A stretch of 64,000 nucleotides of DNA from Lactobacillales bacterium. GTDB taxonomy: Bacteria; Bacillota; Bacilli; Lactobacillales; Streptococcaceae. The DNA lies in the NCBI GenBank assembly GCA_031261705.1, contig JAISJD010000026.1:1-64000 (forward strand), given 5' to 3'. Below the pieces are notes generated by a model that was not told where the DNA came from, made no database searches, and saw only the letters and a list, made by a program, of their open reading frames with translations. Shown piece after piece: positions 28,701 to 36,707 of the stretch; within the stretch, counting starts at the first letter, position 1; each line of letters opens with the position of its first letter. The translations under genes and the position numbers were made by a program.

Positions 28701-31700
28701 CAACTCTTCCATTTAAAGCCATTCAGGATGAAGAATCTTCTATTTACAAAAAATTTAAGAAAACGAGCTATACATTTGGCACGGGTCTTTATCCATTAGT
28801 AAAAGTAAATGCCGATGAAGAAACACAACAAATTCGCTCATTTATCGCTCTTGGCTTTAACGCTCAGACAGATAATGAAACTTTGCAACACATTCAAAAC
28901 GGAGTATCGCTTACAAATATGGAGGGAGTGACTTATTCTAGTACACCAAGTTTCCCCGTTTCAGGAAATCAATTAATGGTTAGTGGAACGGGTGTGGCAG
29001 CAAGTGTGACGGCAAGAGTGAACGACTTACTTCAAAAAACTTGGCATTTCACTGTGGATACGACGAACTCACCGAGTGAACTTCCGCCAATTATCAATGA
29101 CCCCAATATCAATCCGATTGTAGACGGGGTAATCAAGCAAGATATTTTTGACAATGCGACCTATACAGATTCATGGAATAATGGAACCGCAGTTGCAATG
29201 ACGGGTTCTGGGACGAAAGAAGCTCCTTATCAAATTGCTTCAGCAGGAAATCTCGTTCAATTTAGAATAGCTGTTGAAAATCTAAGCGATGATGAAGAAC
29301 TATTTGCAGAATTAACCGATGACATTTCTTTAGAAGGTAAGTATTGGGAACCGATTAGTAAGGAAAGCGAAACAAAAGTAACCATTTATCTAAATGGGCA
29401 AAATCATTGGATAAAAGGTCTTTCAACAGCTGGAACAGAAATGGCAAGCGGTTTATTCGGTAGACTTGACAATGTTTCAATCTCTATGAACAGTATCGTT
29501 TTCTCCTTACCAATTGTGAGAGCTACTAATTCTTCTGGAACAATTGTCGGAACTGCTGTGAATAGTCAGGTGAGTATAGATAATGTGGCGGTCATTTATC
29601 CACGGCTTGCTTGCTTGGATACACATGTAGATGAATTACACAGTGCGGGTGGTTTTGTCGGTGCAACTTCGGGTGGAGCAACAACCATTAAAAATAGTTA
29701 CTTTGTTCGTTCTTTGACAAATGATTTTACCAACATGATTACTCTTAGTGCAGATCCATTTACTTTCCCTGCTCATGCTGACGGTGGAGCCTTTATTGGA
29801 ATAACGCATAGTGACACGACTCTTGTTCATAATATTGTTCAATCAAATTTTGAAAATGGTTCAGTTTTTGTTGGGACAACCCATGGAACTATCAGCTCGC
29901 TGACTGTCACAAATAACACGGTTCAAGGGACAATCGGAAGTGATGCCTTTGGTTTTGGTCAAGTGGAAGCCCAAAAAGTAAACATCGGAGAAAATACTTT
30001 TACAGGTTCCATTGACGGGTTCTTAGGTCAAGGAGTGATTGGTAGAGAGATTGCTTTTAATGAGAATGAGTTTACTGGAACGGTTGCCAATCTCTTTAGT
30101 TATTTAACAGATACAGATACGCAAAATACTTCTTCCATTGAACTAAAAGGCAATCATTTTATTCAATCGACAAGCTCGGAATTAGGATTATTCGCACAAC
30201 TTGCTAGTTCGTATAAAATAGATGTTTCTGAAAATGTTTTTGGAGCAGATTTAACTTCTCATCATGGTGGACTTCTTGGTTATGTTCAAGGAGCAAATGA
30301 AGTCAAGTTCGTAAACAATGAATTTAACGGACAAGTTCATCTAATCAATGATTCGATAAATACGACACCAACTAATTTACCAAATTCAATCTTTAAGTAT
30401 CTGACAAAAGACTTACAAGTCACTTGGAAAAATTTCTTCTTTGATCCAATCAAAGTAGAAAAAGGGGAGGATTTTAACTCAGTAAGTTCTGGAAGTTTAG
30501 TAGGTTATGCAAAATATATTTCTAAACTAACGATTGAAGGGCAACAATTCAATGAGGTTCAAATCGACTTTGCGCAAGGCACTGAAAATGGCAATGAGAC
30601 CTCTGTTGGTTATGCAGGTGGATTCATTGGCGCTATGAAACGTGTATATAATATAGACATAAAAAATAATACACTCGAATCAGTGACTACAACAAAAGCG
30701 AATGACACGCAAGATAACATTGCTGGAGGACTTCTTGGTAAGGTTATCGGAGCGAATACGTTAAATGTTGAAGACAATGAAATTCACTTCACAAGTTTTG
30801 ATACGACAGAAAGAAATCGTAGCGGGGGGCTTATTGGTTACTATCATGTAGGCGGTAAGGGGGTTATCGCTAAGAATGAAATTGAAACAGTGACGCATGG
30901 AAATGGTTTGATTGGTAGAAATATTCTATATTATTCCCCAGAAGATGTAGAAGATGATGCGCTTTGGGATAATTTGAATAATACCTTTGATTCTGACCCA
31001 GACAAGAAAGCACAGAACGGTGAAGAAAGTGTAGGAACTGGAGGTACGGAACAAATCCTTCAAGAAAATACAATTGGAACGGTTACAGAGGGGAACGGCT
31101 TAATGTCGAGTGCTACCTTGATGAGTCATATTGCTCTACTAAATAATACGGTTGAAATAGTTACTCAGGGAAATGGCATGTTTGAAACATTTTCTAAATT
31201 GAATACTTCAGAAATTTCAGGGAATACGGTTGGGAATGTAAATACAGGAAATGGATTATTCACGAAAATTGAAACAAGTCATTCGACTGAAATTAAGAAC
31301 AATCATCTGACAAATGTTTTTGGTGGCTCCGGTTTAGCACAAGAAATTGCTACTTTAGCACTTATCTCTGGAAATGAAATCTCAGGAACTGTTTCGATTT
31401 CAGAAGTTGGAAATTCAGGGCTCATTCATTCTCTATCCAATGCTGATAAGCAAGTGATAGTGGATAATAAACTTCATGAAGTCGTGATTGACTCAGAAGA
31501 AACAGAGACAGTTGGTGGACTTATTGGTAAGGTTGGTGCCTCATCTTCTGTTGAGGTTAGTAGAAACGAATTAGATGAAGTCACGATTACCAATGTGAAA
31601 GGAGCAAGGGTTGGTGGACTTGTTGGCTGGATGTATGGGGGTCAAAACACGGTTGTTTCACAAAATCAACTGCATCAAGCACAAATCAATGTCACACCAG

Positions 31701-34450
31701 AAGAAGATGCGGAAGTTGGAAACAGTGGGGGCTTAATTGGAGAACTTTCTGGAAGTCATACAAATAGTTTCAATGGAAATATGCTTGGAACCATTACGAT
31801 GAATGGGAAAGGCTTGATGGGCGGTCTTGTTGGCTATGTGACTTTCCTCCGCTCGTTTACGATTGATGGAACAACTTTTGACGAAATTCATTTGAATGGT
31901 GAATATTTATTAGGTGGGTTCATAGCCAAAGGGGATATTCTCAATCAAATTCAAATCACCAATACAACAGGAAAAGCGGGTACAGGAAATATTACAATTG
32001 TTGGGAATTCACGGCTGGGTGGCTTTATCGCAACAGCTGAAGAGACACAAGCAATCACCATTTCTGAAGGAACGATTCCGAAAATTGACATTACAGGAAG
32101 TTGGGCAGATGTTGGCGGAGTTCTTGGTGAAGCCTTTGTTCCAACTGTAGCTGTAACTAATCTAAAAATAGACACTTTAAATGTAAATGCTCACGATACA
32201 GAGGATGATCAAGTAATTTATGAAGGAATCCGTAATATCGGCGGAGTTATTGGAAATACGAACCCGCTTGATGTGGATATTGCAGACTATGTCGGTGATA
32301 GCACAAAAGACAAAAAAATATTAGACCATCGGATTTCTAATAATGAATTTACGACAGTGAATGTTATGGGTTATGACAATGTCGGTGGAATCACAGGACA
32401 AGCGGGCTATGATGGAAATGCGTACAAAGTAGATAAAAATAAAATGGGTGAAACAACCATTGTAGCACATGATAATGTCGGTGGAATTATTGGCAATGTT
32501 TCTGTGCATACTTTGACAAGTGGAACTGGTAGTTCTGGAAACGCTACTGGAATCGCTATTAGTATGGTTGCGTTCTTCAAAATTGCACAAGATAGCTCAG
32601 CTGATGGGTACAGTAACCTTGAAATCACACAAAATAAATTTGATACACTAACGATAAATGCAGGAACCAATGTTGGTGGATTAGCTGGAAATATCAAAGT
32701 AGTCACAGCTGTGATGAAACAAAACACACTGCCAAATGAAGAAATTAATGCCACGGGTTCTTACGTGGGTGGATTAATCGGAAGTGGCGTTGGTCGAGAA
32801 TTTAACTTATCGAAAAATTCATTGTCCGGTAGTGTGTTGGGTATTGGCGAATGGCTCTGGTACGAATGGTATGACGGTTATCTTCCTGAATCGAGTGTGA
32901 CAGTTGGCGGATTGTTTGGTGAATTAAATCAGGCAAAATTAATTCAGATTCGTGAAAATGCCACGGTTCTAAGAGTTCAAGCACTATGGGATATTGCAGG
33001 AATCGGAAAAGTTAATATAAATAATTGTCCAATCGTGAGTATTGAGGACAATACATTGTCTGGCACGCTCATTGCGAAAGATGAAGATTGGATAACTAGG
33101 GATACGGATAGAAATATTTTTGCATTGATTGGTATTGATGGTTGGTGCTATGACGATATGTCTGTGGATGTTCTTCGGAATACGTTAAACTTTTCTCGGA
33201 AACTACCAGAAGAACATACGAATCCAAATGATCACTTGCAATTTACGACAAATAATCCAGATTATAACTCGGAAACAGATTTCGCCAACCCTTATACAAA
33301 TCTGGATGGAGCAAAATCAAACTTCTATTTAAGCGTTGATGCGGACAATCTCCGAATGCTCAATAATATTATTGGAATTCAAAATGCAGGAAATGACGAA
33401 ATGAAGCAAATAGTTGACCAAGAAAATTACTATGATCGCCAAATTTCAGGAGTAACGGCTAGTCCAAATTCAGGAAATGAGGGGGATCGGGTGAGTGTCT
33501 CTCAAACGGTTAATGGAAATGGTAGTGTGGAACCGGCAGCAAGTAATGGGGAAGTATTAGAACATATCCCTTACGCACAAGAGGATGCTTATCATAATCT
33601 TACCGTTGCCGAGCTTGAAGAAGGCACCGCTCTTCGTACCTTGAAAGAAACTAATTGGGTGTTCAATCCAGGATTCTATCCACAAACTCACGTCGACGGA
33701 TTAGATGAAGTGGCACAACAAATTAGAGATTTTGCTACCTTGCCACTGAATTTTTCTTCAGAAGATGATGATGTGAAAGATGTTGAAAATAACTTTACCA
33801 TGCCAAAAACGTTACCAGATGGCACAGAAATTCATTACACTATTCCAAATGTCTATTCTAATTTTGCAAAAGTGAATGATACGACTGGTTTAGTCACTGT
33901 GAAGAAGAAAACGATTGAAGATATTCTTCTCGTAGCTAGTACTAATACAAATGCGTTAAAACGTGATTTTATCTTTGATATTATGTCAGATAATCCTGAA
34001 AATGGTTCGATTAAAGTTTTAAAACTTGATCAATTCTCAGCAGTACCAGAAAATATTTATGTACCTGTTTTGGGTGAACGTGTGTTAGCAGGCGTAACCT
34101 TTGCTGTTCGACCAAAAGGAAACATGGATGAAAGTAAGGTTCTTACCCTTACAACAGGTGAAGATGGCATTGTTAATTTTGATGAATTAGACTTTGGAGA
34201 GTACGAACTTTGGGAAGTAACAAGTGCGGAAGGTTATTTGAAACCATCCAATGAAGTGATTGAGGTGAATCTAACCGCTTCTAATCCAGATCAAGAATTT
34301 ATTCTAAAAAATAGTTTGATTCCTAAATTACCATTTACAGGTATGGGAGATGTCAATCCATTTATTTTCTTAGTACTTGGTTTACTCATTTTAGGTGGAT
34401 ATTTCATGATTAGTCAAAAACACAAGAAAAAGCTTGTAAGTAAGATGTAG
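22760..34450 (+). CDS. giant LPFTG-anchored repeat adhesin (3896 aa)
   Basis: The largest gene of the window. ATG 22760 lies 8 nt after GGAG, and a signal peptide ends near VFA|LDL. A Ser/Glu-rich spacer (about residues 35-110) is followed by two long halves. Each opens with a GDGTxxxPYxI-type motif (near residues 131 and 2148) and closes with G(L/F)YP...DE..QQIR (near 2003 and 3630). The halves are built of dozens of short beta repeats with GG(L/I)(V/I)G turns, as in GLUG-motif adhesins. Residues about 605-720 hold BspA-type leucine-rich repeats (SIGKNAFKDMTTL, IKASAFEGLVN). A Thr/Ser-rich insert occupies about 855-1025. A SpaA-like domain (about 3755-3850, YELWEVTSAEGYLKP E-box) precedes LPFTGMGD near 3855 and the tail KHKKKLVSKM. 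It is probably a wall-anchored or pilus-tip adhesin; its ligand is unknown. Confidence 0.88.
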   Translation: MVRRKIGKILITSMTIINLMSNSALSVFALDLNQGVTDSSTSETKTSETEESKSILDIVPFSSDEEKKTEETTTSSAESEESESENEEQSEKSSAQETKDLSKKDLLKSAAFVSDNNPWINYADVVGFADGDGTAKNPYVINTPEQLARMSLIFRDKIGTDSSAGIYFELGADVDMSAHDWTPINAGADVSGYGGSSAITFNGQGHTISGLTIKQTDNLRPVGFFGEISEKSLSVSKVKFEDSKVTSTTVGGVIVGAITGRYGSDTFAKFDSIEFINTILNGTTTEIEFDEYRDNKWIRQSLGGIAGYIDSAELNVENIKVSALTAEAYKNVSALVGMAANCYEDANKNLASIERFSKIELNENVTVTAHGDHAGGILGYAQDINGLTVDYVTLAAEKTLSVTAADYAGGLVGRVESRGKYGKFNKNELMGIVSTNTSTLRGVSSAIVGSTGALNDLSFVSNKVIHYTANSDNEQLISGALAGRVSEGGTAKTFDKNEIGTVTFNHRDLTAGLVGDLGRGGTAIVTNNTVTSVTNGDGVYAASPIIPKIPYEAGDGVLVNEFSPEHNILFKITGEDTAEIVGAKIPEEETELFLPSMVYYEDKMLTVTSIGKNAFKDMTTLTKIGFESNPYLLKIKASAFEGLVNVTEIQNFESLTGLIEIGASAFKNLGNSANASTKRFTFPQTNNPVQLREAAFYGLGNFNLLDLSLANFSQGETNDFAFQYGKFYNLNMPTMSVGAMASLNVFSNLANLTKLDLTDYTGGISYYEFQNNPALTYVKFGNRDYAIYSYYSFEGCTNLTAIDWARTSDALPNGVPTSILYQFPNLLDITLYTNGSIAGVYDGTVATYATSPVAYTTSSTTLALNSLSTYNTNPKNGSYGTVKTYSTGSSVGATNTKWFLLRIPYNGTFNQIQPLYRPTTTTDTVYAYVFNGTSWDSIGSRTGSTIDTTTWQTLSNVAGMTAYDSNNIYVALGVGASTATTTPTGAGIYFFGVGLRNSAGGAVNSTAAYPNLPWKAVKSAPYTGYVNPNPVQSYSPVLYPYMWNDYSGWDEETDANATFQVKKNTVGTVQNGNGLTNLILTGYHAYVSENQIGSVTNGNGLAENVFVGATFTVTKNDVSAVTNGNGYFGTISESVKLLVSQGTIGNITNGNGFSTTANVTHLEADTLTIGNITGIGKVGFIEKLDSFADYQLETIEIGNVPSGNGLFSAMSDTSSQGVPNLTIRNLKVGNTKSIVGDIYAGSQSLFEDSSEEAMDITNWITDKYGSEKADLYNSTNYPPPLSYEERFKLTNQYQDYVSSFIVKKRTGGKTFILENAELANFETIVDGKLSANKVVMKNITGGNVTNSKGWVLTSELLTGAKATIEDIVLNQVDLTDTENSGETTGLIGTIAETGSTVIKNIEVTQLNIASTTVNYVGGLVGGIFNGATTDIEKIKFRQVSIVGENSTITSGLVGFVTRASTVTISNNELGTNETTVLIVANRENGFTISAILGSATEGLVLDLSKNTVINATLNGAKTQFAGVLFGSNESFAHHDQTDDLGYYLNGSGIESFQNNLLGVGYYFPSDNYLRPSVLIEVTDANYRPAVKGLFPYNDVKMTQNTLTNTAVTSAYAAGSLIGSLIGIYEEIEGNTLTNCQATTNNESLFAGDAGVLTNTNGVYNAEDSSIIDSSINRGQLSQFQGVDIYLQFQYPVLSYDTNKYSGGIAGKLNVTSELVRNEKFDNIGFSIKKNKIVNEMITSPSYASGLVGLLEGDTHYANLSLGVEGGTIYGWSGSGATPGLSAFENDVATNVENNLVTGEVIGHTTTPTLYNKLYMQVNLVENTFYINSTSEEHYAIGKFGVGKVNKNTFGGTSKATSGQNLSLYLLNNLDYGQGSTPSAFSVKETSTAYNYVPVKSKNDYQLTASDNLINIQTEASTLEDINPESPGTIQSAITFENTLFAISGETLSFTAGSITMSEKSTFKNCLWDRTVNPQLENGWMTTLPFKAIQDEESSIYKKFKKTSYTFGTGLYPLVKVNADEETQQIRSFIALGFNAQTDNETLQHIQNGVSLTNMEGVTYSSTPSFPVSGNQLMVSGTGVAASVTARVNDLLQKTWHFTVDTTNSPSELPPIINDPNINPIVDGVIKQDIFDNATYTDSWNNGTAVAMTGSGTKEAPYQIASAGNLVQFRIAVENLSDDEELFAELTDDISLEGKYWEPISKESETKVTIYLNGQNHWIKGLSTAGTEMASGLFGRLDNVSISMNSIVFSLPIVRATNSSGTIVGTAVNSQVSIDNVAVIYPRLACLDTHVDELHSAGGFVGATSGGATTIKNSYFVRSLTNDFTNMITLSADPFTFPAHADGGAFIGITHSDTTLVHNIVQSNFENGSVFVGTTHGTISSLTVTNNTVQGTIGSDAFGFGQVEAQKVNIGENTFTGSIDGFLGQGVIGREIAFNENEFTGTVANLFSYLTDTDTQNTSSIELKGNHFIQSTSSELGLFAQLASSYKIDVSENVFGADLTSHHGGLLGYVQGANEVKFVNNEFNGQVHLINDSINTTPTNLPNSIFKYLTKDLQVTWKNFFFDPIKVEKGEDFNSVSSGSLVGYAKYISKLTIEGQQFNEVQIDFAQGTENGNETSVGYAGGFIGAMKRVYNIDIKNNTLESVTTTKANDTQDNIAGGLLGKVIGANTLNVEDNEIHFTSFDTTERNRSGGLIGYYHVGGKGVIAKNEIETVTHGNGLIGRNILYYSPEDVEDDALWDNLNNTFDSDPDKKAQNGEESVGTGGTEQILQENTIGTVTEGNGLMSSATLMSHIALLNNTVEIVTQGNGMFETFSKLNTSEISGNTVGNVNTGNGLFTKIETSHSTEIKNNHLTNVFGGSGLAQEIATLALISGNEISGTVSISEVGNSGLIHSLSNADKQVIVDNKLHEVVIDSEETETVGGLIGKVGASSSVEVSRNELDEVTITNVKGARVGGLVGWMYGGQNTVVSQNQLHQAQINVTPEEDAEVGNSGGLIGELSGSHTNSFNGNMLGTITMNGKGLMGGLVGYVTFLRSFTIDGTTFDEIHLNGEYLLGGFIAKGDILNQIQITNTTGKAGTGNITIVGNSRLGGFIATAEETQAITISEGTIPKIDITGSWADVGGVLGEAFVPTVAVTNLKIDTLNVNAHDTEDDQVIYEGIRNIGGVIGNTNPLDVDIADYVGDSTKDKKILDHRISNNEFTTVNVMGYDNVGGITGQAGYDGNAYKVDKNKMGETTIVAHDNVGGIIGNVSVHTLTSGTGSSGNATGIAISMVAFFKIAQDSSADGYSNLEITQNKFDTLTINAGTNVGGLAGNIKVVTAVMKQNTLPNEEINATGSYVGGLIGSGVGREFNLSKNSLSGSVLGIGEWLWYEWYDGYLPESSVTVGGLFGELNQAKLIQIRENATVLRVQALWDIAGIGKVNINNCPIVSIEDNTLSGTLIAKDEDWITRDTDRNIFALIGIDGWCYDDMSVDVLRNTLNFSRKLPEEHTNPNDHLQFTTNNPDYNSETDFANPYTNLDGAKSNFYLSVDADNLRMLNNIIGIQNAGNDEMKQIVDQENYYDRQISGVTASPNSGNEGDRVSVSQTVNGNGSVEPAASNGEVLEHIPYAQEDAYHNLTVAELEEGTALRTLKETNWVFNPGFYPQTHVDGLDEVAQQIRDFATLPLNFSSEDDDVKDVENNFTMPKTLPDGTEIHYTIPNVYSNFAKVNDTTGLVTVKKKTIEDILLVASTNTNALKRDFIFDIMSDNPENGSIKVLKLDQFSAVPENIYVPVLGERVLAGVTFAVRPKGNMDESKVLTLTTGEDGIVNFDELDFGEYELWEVTSAEGYLKPSNEVIEVNLTASNPDQEFILKNSLIPKLPFTGMGDVNPFIFLVLGLLILGGYFMISQKHKKKLVSKM

Positions 34451-34463
34451 AGAATAAAAGGAA

Positions 34464-34506
34464 GCTAGAAGCAGACAAGAAACAGTGGTTTGCTTCTAGT
34501 TTTTAT
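34464..34506 (+). terminator. terminator of the pilus/adhesin operon
   Basis: CTAGAAGCA (34465-34473) pairs with TGCTTCTAG (34491-34499), followed by TTTTTATT. Confidence 0.85.
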
Positions 34507-34541
34507 TGAAAAAAGTTTAACGATTTGGAATTTTCATTTAC

Positions 34542-34570
34542 TTGAGGATTTATTTATATTAAAATATTAT
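34542..34570 (+). promoter_or_regulatory. promoter of the GH5 gene
   Basis: TTGAGG (34542-34547), 17-bp spacer, TATTAT (34565-34570). With the terminator just upstream, this makes the glucanase a separate transcription unit. Confidence 0.6.
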
Positions 34571-34611
34571 TATAAATAAATTAAAATAAAAAGGTAAAAA
34601 GGAGAGATAAC

Positions 34612-35781
34612 ATGAAGAAATATTTAGTTTTAGTACCAGTTTTGTTATTTGTCTTAATCGGTGGCTTTATTATTGGTTTTACGACAAATAATTCTAAGAG
34701 TTTGACTGACTTTGTCAAAGGGGAAGAAAACTCAGAAACTCTTGCACTACAAGTAACAAAAGAGGCACAACAAAGAATTTATGAGGATTTAGGTGCAGGT
34801 TGGAATTTAGGAAATGCTTTAGATGTCCTTCCCAAAGAACGTCTTGGGGCAAAAAGTGAGACTTATTGGGGAAATCCTAAAGTAACTAAAGAACTTTTTG
34901 CTGCGGTAAAAAAAGCTGGCTTCAAATCTGTTCGTATTCCTGTTACGTGGGAAACACATGAAGGAAATAATTATTGGATTGAAGACGATTGGAAAAAGCG
35001 AGTGACACAAGTGGTGGATGATGCGCTAGATGAAGATTTAAGAGTGATTATTGATGTGCATCATGATTCATTTTTCACGCCAACCAAAGCAAATTATGCC
35101 TATGCTTCAAAAACGATAATAAATCTTTGGACACAAATCGGGCATATGTTTGAAAAATACGATGACCGAGTCATTTTTGAAGGAATGAATGAACCCCGTT
35201 TACCAATTAGTGAAAGTGCTACGGATGAAGAAACGTGGTTAGCTTGGATGCAAGGAACAACTGAATCACGTGAAACGGTCGATAAACTAAATCTTGACTT
35301 TTTAACAACGGTAAGAAATCTTGGAGGAAAAAATACCACACGCCTTTTACTACTTGCTACATATATGGATAGTTCAGAAGAAACAGTCATTAAAACTTTA
35401 CCGCCAACGATTTATCGAAACGTTGCGATCAGTATCCATATGTATGGCAATGAAGTTTTTGATATGAATGGCGAAACAACTTACCGTAAGATGAACGATG
35501 ATTCAGAGAAACAATTAAAAGATTACATAAACTCCATTCAAGCATTGAATGAAAAAGGGTATCCTGCTATTTTGACTGAGTTCGGCTCTAGCCATGTCAA
35601 TGATAAAGAGCAATTCAATTACTTAAAAGAAATTATTCAGACCTCTAAAGAAAACGATATTCCTTACTTCTGGTGGGATAACGGTGTGATTGAAAAGGGA
35701 GAGGAAGGCGGATTTGCCTTATTCGACCGAGAAACTGAAAAAGTAGTTCAACCCAAAATGGTTCGGGCGTTGACCAAATAA
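34612..35781 (+). CDS. glycoside hydrolase family 5 endoglucanase, membrane-anchored
   Basis: A 389-aa exported hydrolase expected to cleave beta-1,4-glucan. The N-terminus is an uncleaved-looking signal anchor (residues 1-26, LVLVPVLLFVLIGGFIIGF). The family 5 domain starts GAGWNLGNALD and contains VRIPVTW, IIDVHHD, the acid/base Glu194 in FEGMNEPR, ISIHMYG and the nucleophile Glu323 in ILTEFGSS, then YFWWDNG. All key residues are present and there is no carbohydrate-binding module. It could serve plant fibre use, or act like BcsZ-type glucanases that trim a self-made glucan; the cellulose-synthase-like gene upstream favours the second idea but does not prove it. Confidence 0.92.
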   Translation: MKKYLVLVPVLLFVLIGGFIIGFTTNNSKSLTDFVKGEENSETLALQVTKEAQQRIYEDLGAGWNLGNALDVLPKERLGAKSETYWGNPKVTKELFAAVKKAGFKSVRIPVTWETHEGNNYWIEDDWKKRVTQVVDDALDEDLRVIIDVHHDSFFTPTKANYAYASKTIINLWTQIGHMFEKYDDRVIFEGMNEPRLPISESATDEETWLAWMQGTTESRETVDKLNLDFLTTVRNLGGKNTTRLLLLATYMDSSEETVIKTLPPTIYRNVAISIHMYGNEVFDMNGETTYRKMNDDSEKQLKDYINSIQALNEKGYPAILTEFGSSHVNDKEQFNYLKEIIQTSKENDIPYFWWDNGVIEKGEEGGFALFDRETEKVVQPKMVRALTK

Positions 35782-35790
35782 TAAAATCAG

Positions 35791-35822
35791 GACTTCCGCA
35801 AATAAAATGTGGAGGTCTTTTT
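35791..35822 (+). terminator. terminator after the GH5 gene
   Basis: GACTTCCGCA (35791-35800) pairs with TGTGGAGGTC (35809-35818, two wobbles), then a T-run. Confidence 0.8.
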
Positions 35823-36299
35823 GGTATGCTCCTCCAAAAGAAAATCTTGATAAAAATAACTTCTGAGCAACTCATTTGAAAATCTAATTAAATTTTAATA
35901 TGATTGTCTAATCAAATAGATAAAAATGAATATGAATGATGAATTTGAACACTCTTCTTGTTTTACATAAAATATCTTTATTCAAATAAGAATTGATTGT
36001 TAATGAATGGGACATAAATTTTGTTCTTGACCTTTCATTATCGTTAGCTATTCGATGATAAAATTAAATTTGGATGACTATAATATTTGCTGAATTTAAA
36101 AGTAAATAAGCAGCGTTCAAAAAATAATTAAAGTGAGCAATTTTGCAAAGTAACAACGTTCTACAAGCAAAAAATTGAATGTTTCTTCGTTATTATGGAA
36201 AAAATTCAAACTCTGTTTTCTTATTTTAAAAATAAAAAATCAATGGGAACCTATAAGTACTTGCAACATCGCTCTGTCATGTAAGGAGATTTAAGAATT
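35823..36299. other. AT-rich intergenic region, no gene seen
   Basis: Stops occur densely in all frames. A TATAAT lies near 36081 but lacks a good -35 element. TAAGGAGA just before 36300 is the ribosome binding site of the next gene. Confidence 0.5.
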
Positions 36300-36647
36300 A
36301 TGGAAGAAAAGAAAGATTTTTATGGTAGATTTGTCGTGTCAAAAAATATTTTAGAAGGAGAAAGCATTCGTTATAGCGTTCGTGAACAAACGTGTATCCC
36401 TCATTTAAATGGTTGGACACTTTATTCTTTACTTGATGAAGATTACGAAAAAAATCCTCAAAATTTTGTTGTTATCACTGCGGCAGATATGGCAGCGATT
36501 GCGCCAATCATGTTGGTCATTGCAGATGCCCCTTATGGAACGGATTTAAGTTGGCAATATAAAGACAATATGTTTACTGGATTTTACGACCTAGTAGAGA
36601 AAAAAACAACTTCTATTGAAGAGATTATGAACAAGGATAAAGTTTAA
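36300..36647 (+). CDS. Imm33/DUF2185-like protein
   Basis: A 115-aa soluble protein with no signal or membrane segment. The pattern VVSKNILEGESIRYSVRE, then GWTLYSLLDEDYEKNPQNF, then PIMLVIADAPYGTDLSW matches my recollection of the DUF2185 (Imm33-like) family, in which a GW-x-DEdY-x-NPxNF core is typical. Some members are immunity proteins of contact-dependent toxins; many are stand-alone genes of unknown role. No toxin gene is adjacent here. It converges with the reductase on the - strand, sharing a bidirectional terminator. Confidence 0.55.
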   Translation: MEEKKDFYGRFVVSKNILEGESIRYSVREQTCIPHLNGWTLYSLLDEDYEKNPQNFVVITAADMAAIAPIMLVIADAPYGTDLSWQYKDNMFTGFYDLVEKKTTSIEEIMNKDKV

Positions 36648-36652
36648 TGAAA

Positions 36653-36705
36653 AAAACTGGTACTGTGCAGAGGAAGAATTTTCTTCTGACGATACCAGTT
36701 TTCAT
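36653..36705. terminator. bidirectional terminator
   Basis: AAAACTGGTA (36653-36662) pairs with TACCAGTTTT (36693-36702). The loop contains a further near-palindrome (AGAGGAAGAATTTTCTTCT). A-rich and T-rich flanks allow use from both strands, serving the convergent genes at 36300 and 36708. Confidence 0.75.
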
Positions 36706-36707
36706 TT

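Noticed and set aside
22920-34000. Several long - strand ORFs inside the giant adhesin gene
   Set aside because: They lack ribosome binding sites and have composition typical of antisense frames of repeat-coding DNA.
22760-34450. Giant gene as a nonribosomal peptide or polyketide synthase
   Set aside because: There is a signal peptide, an LPFTG sorting signal and beta-repeat sequence, and no carrier, condensation or ketosynthase motifs.
34612-35781. GH5 gene as part of a cellulosome
   Set aside because: No dockerin, cohesin or carbohydrate-binding module is present; the protein has only a signal anchor and a catalytic domain.
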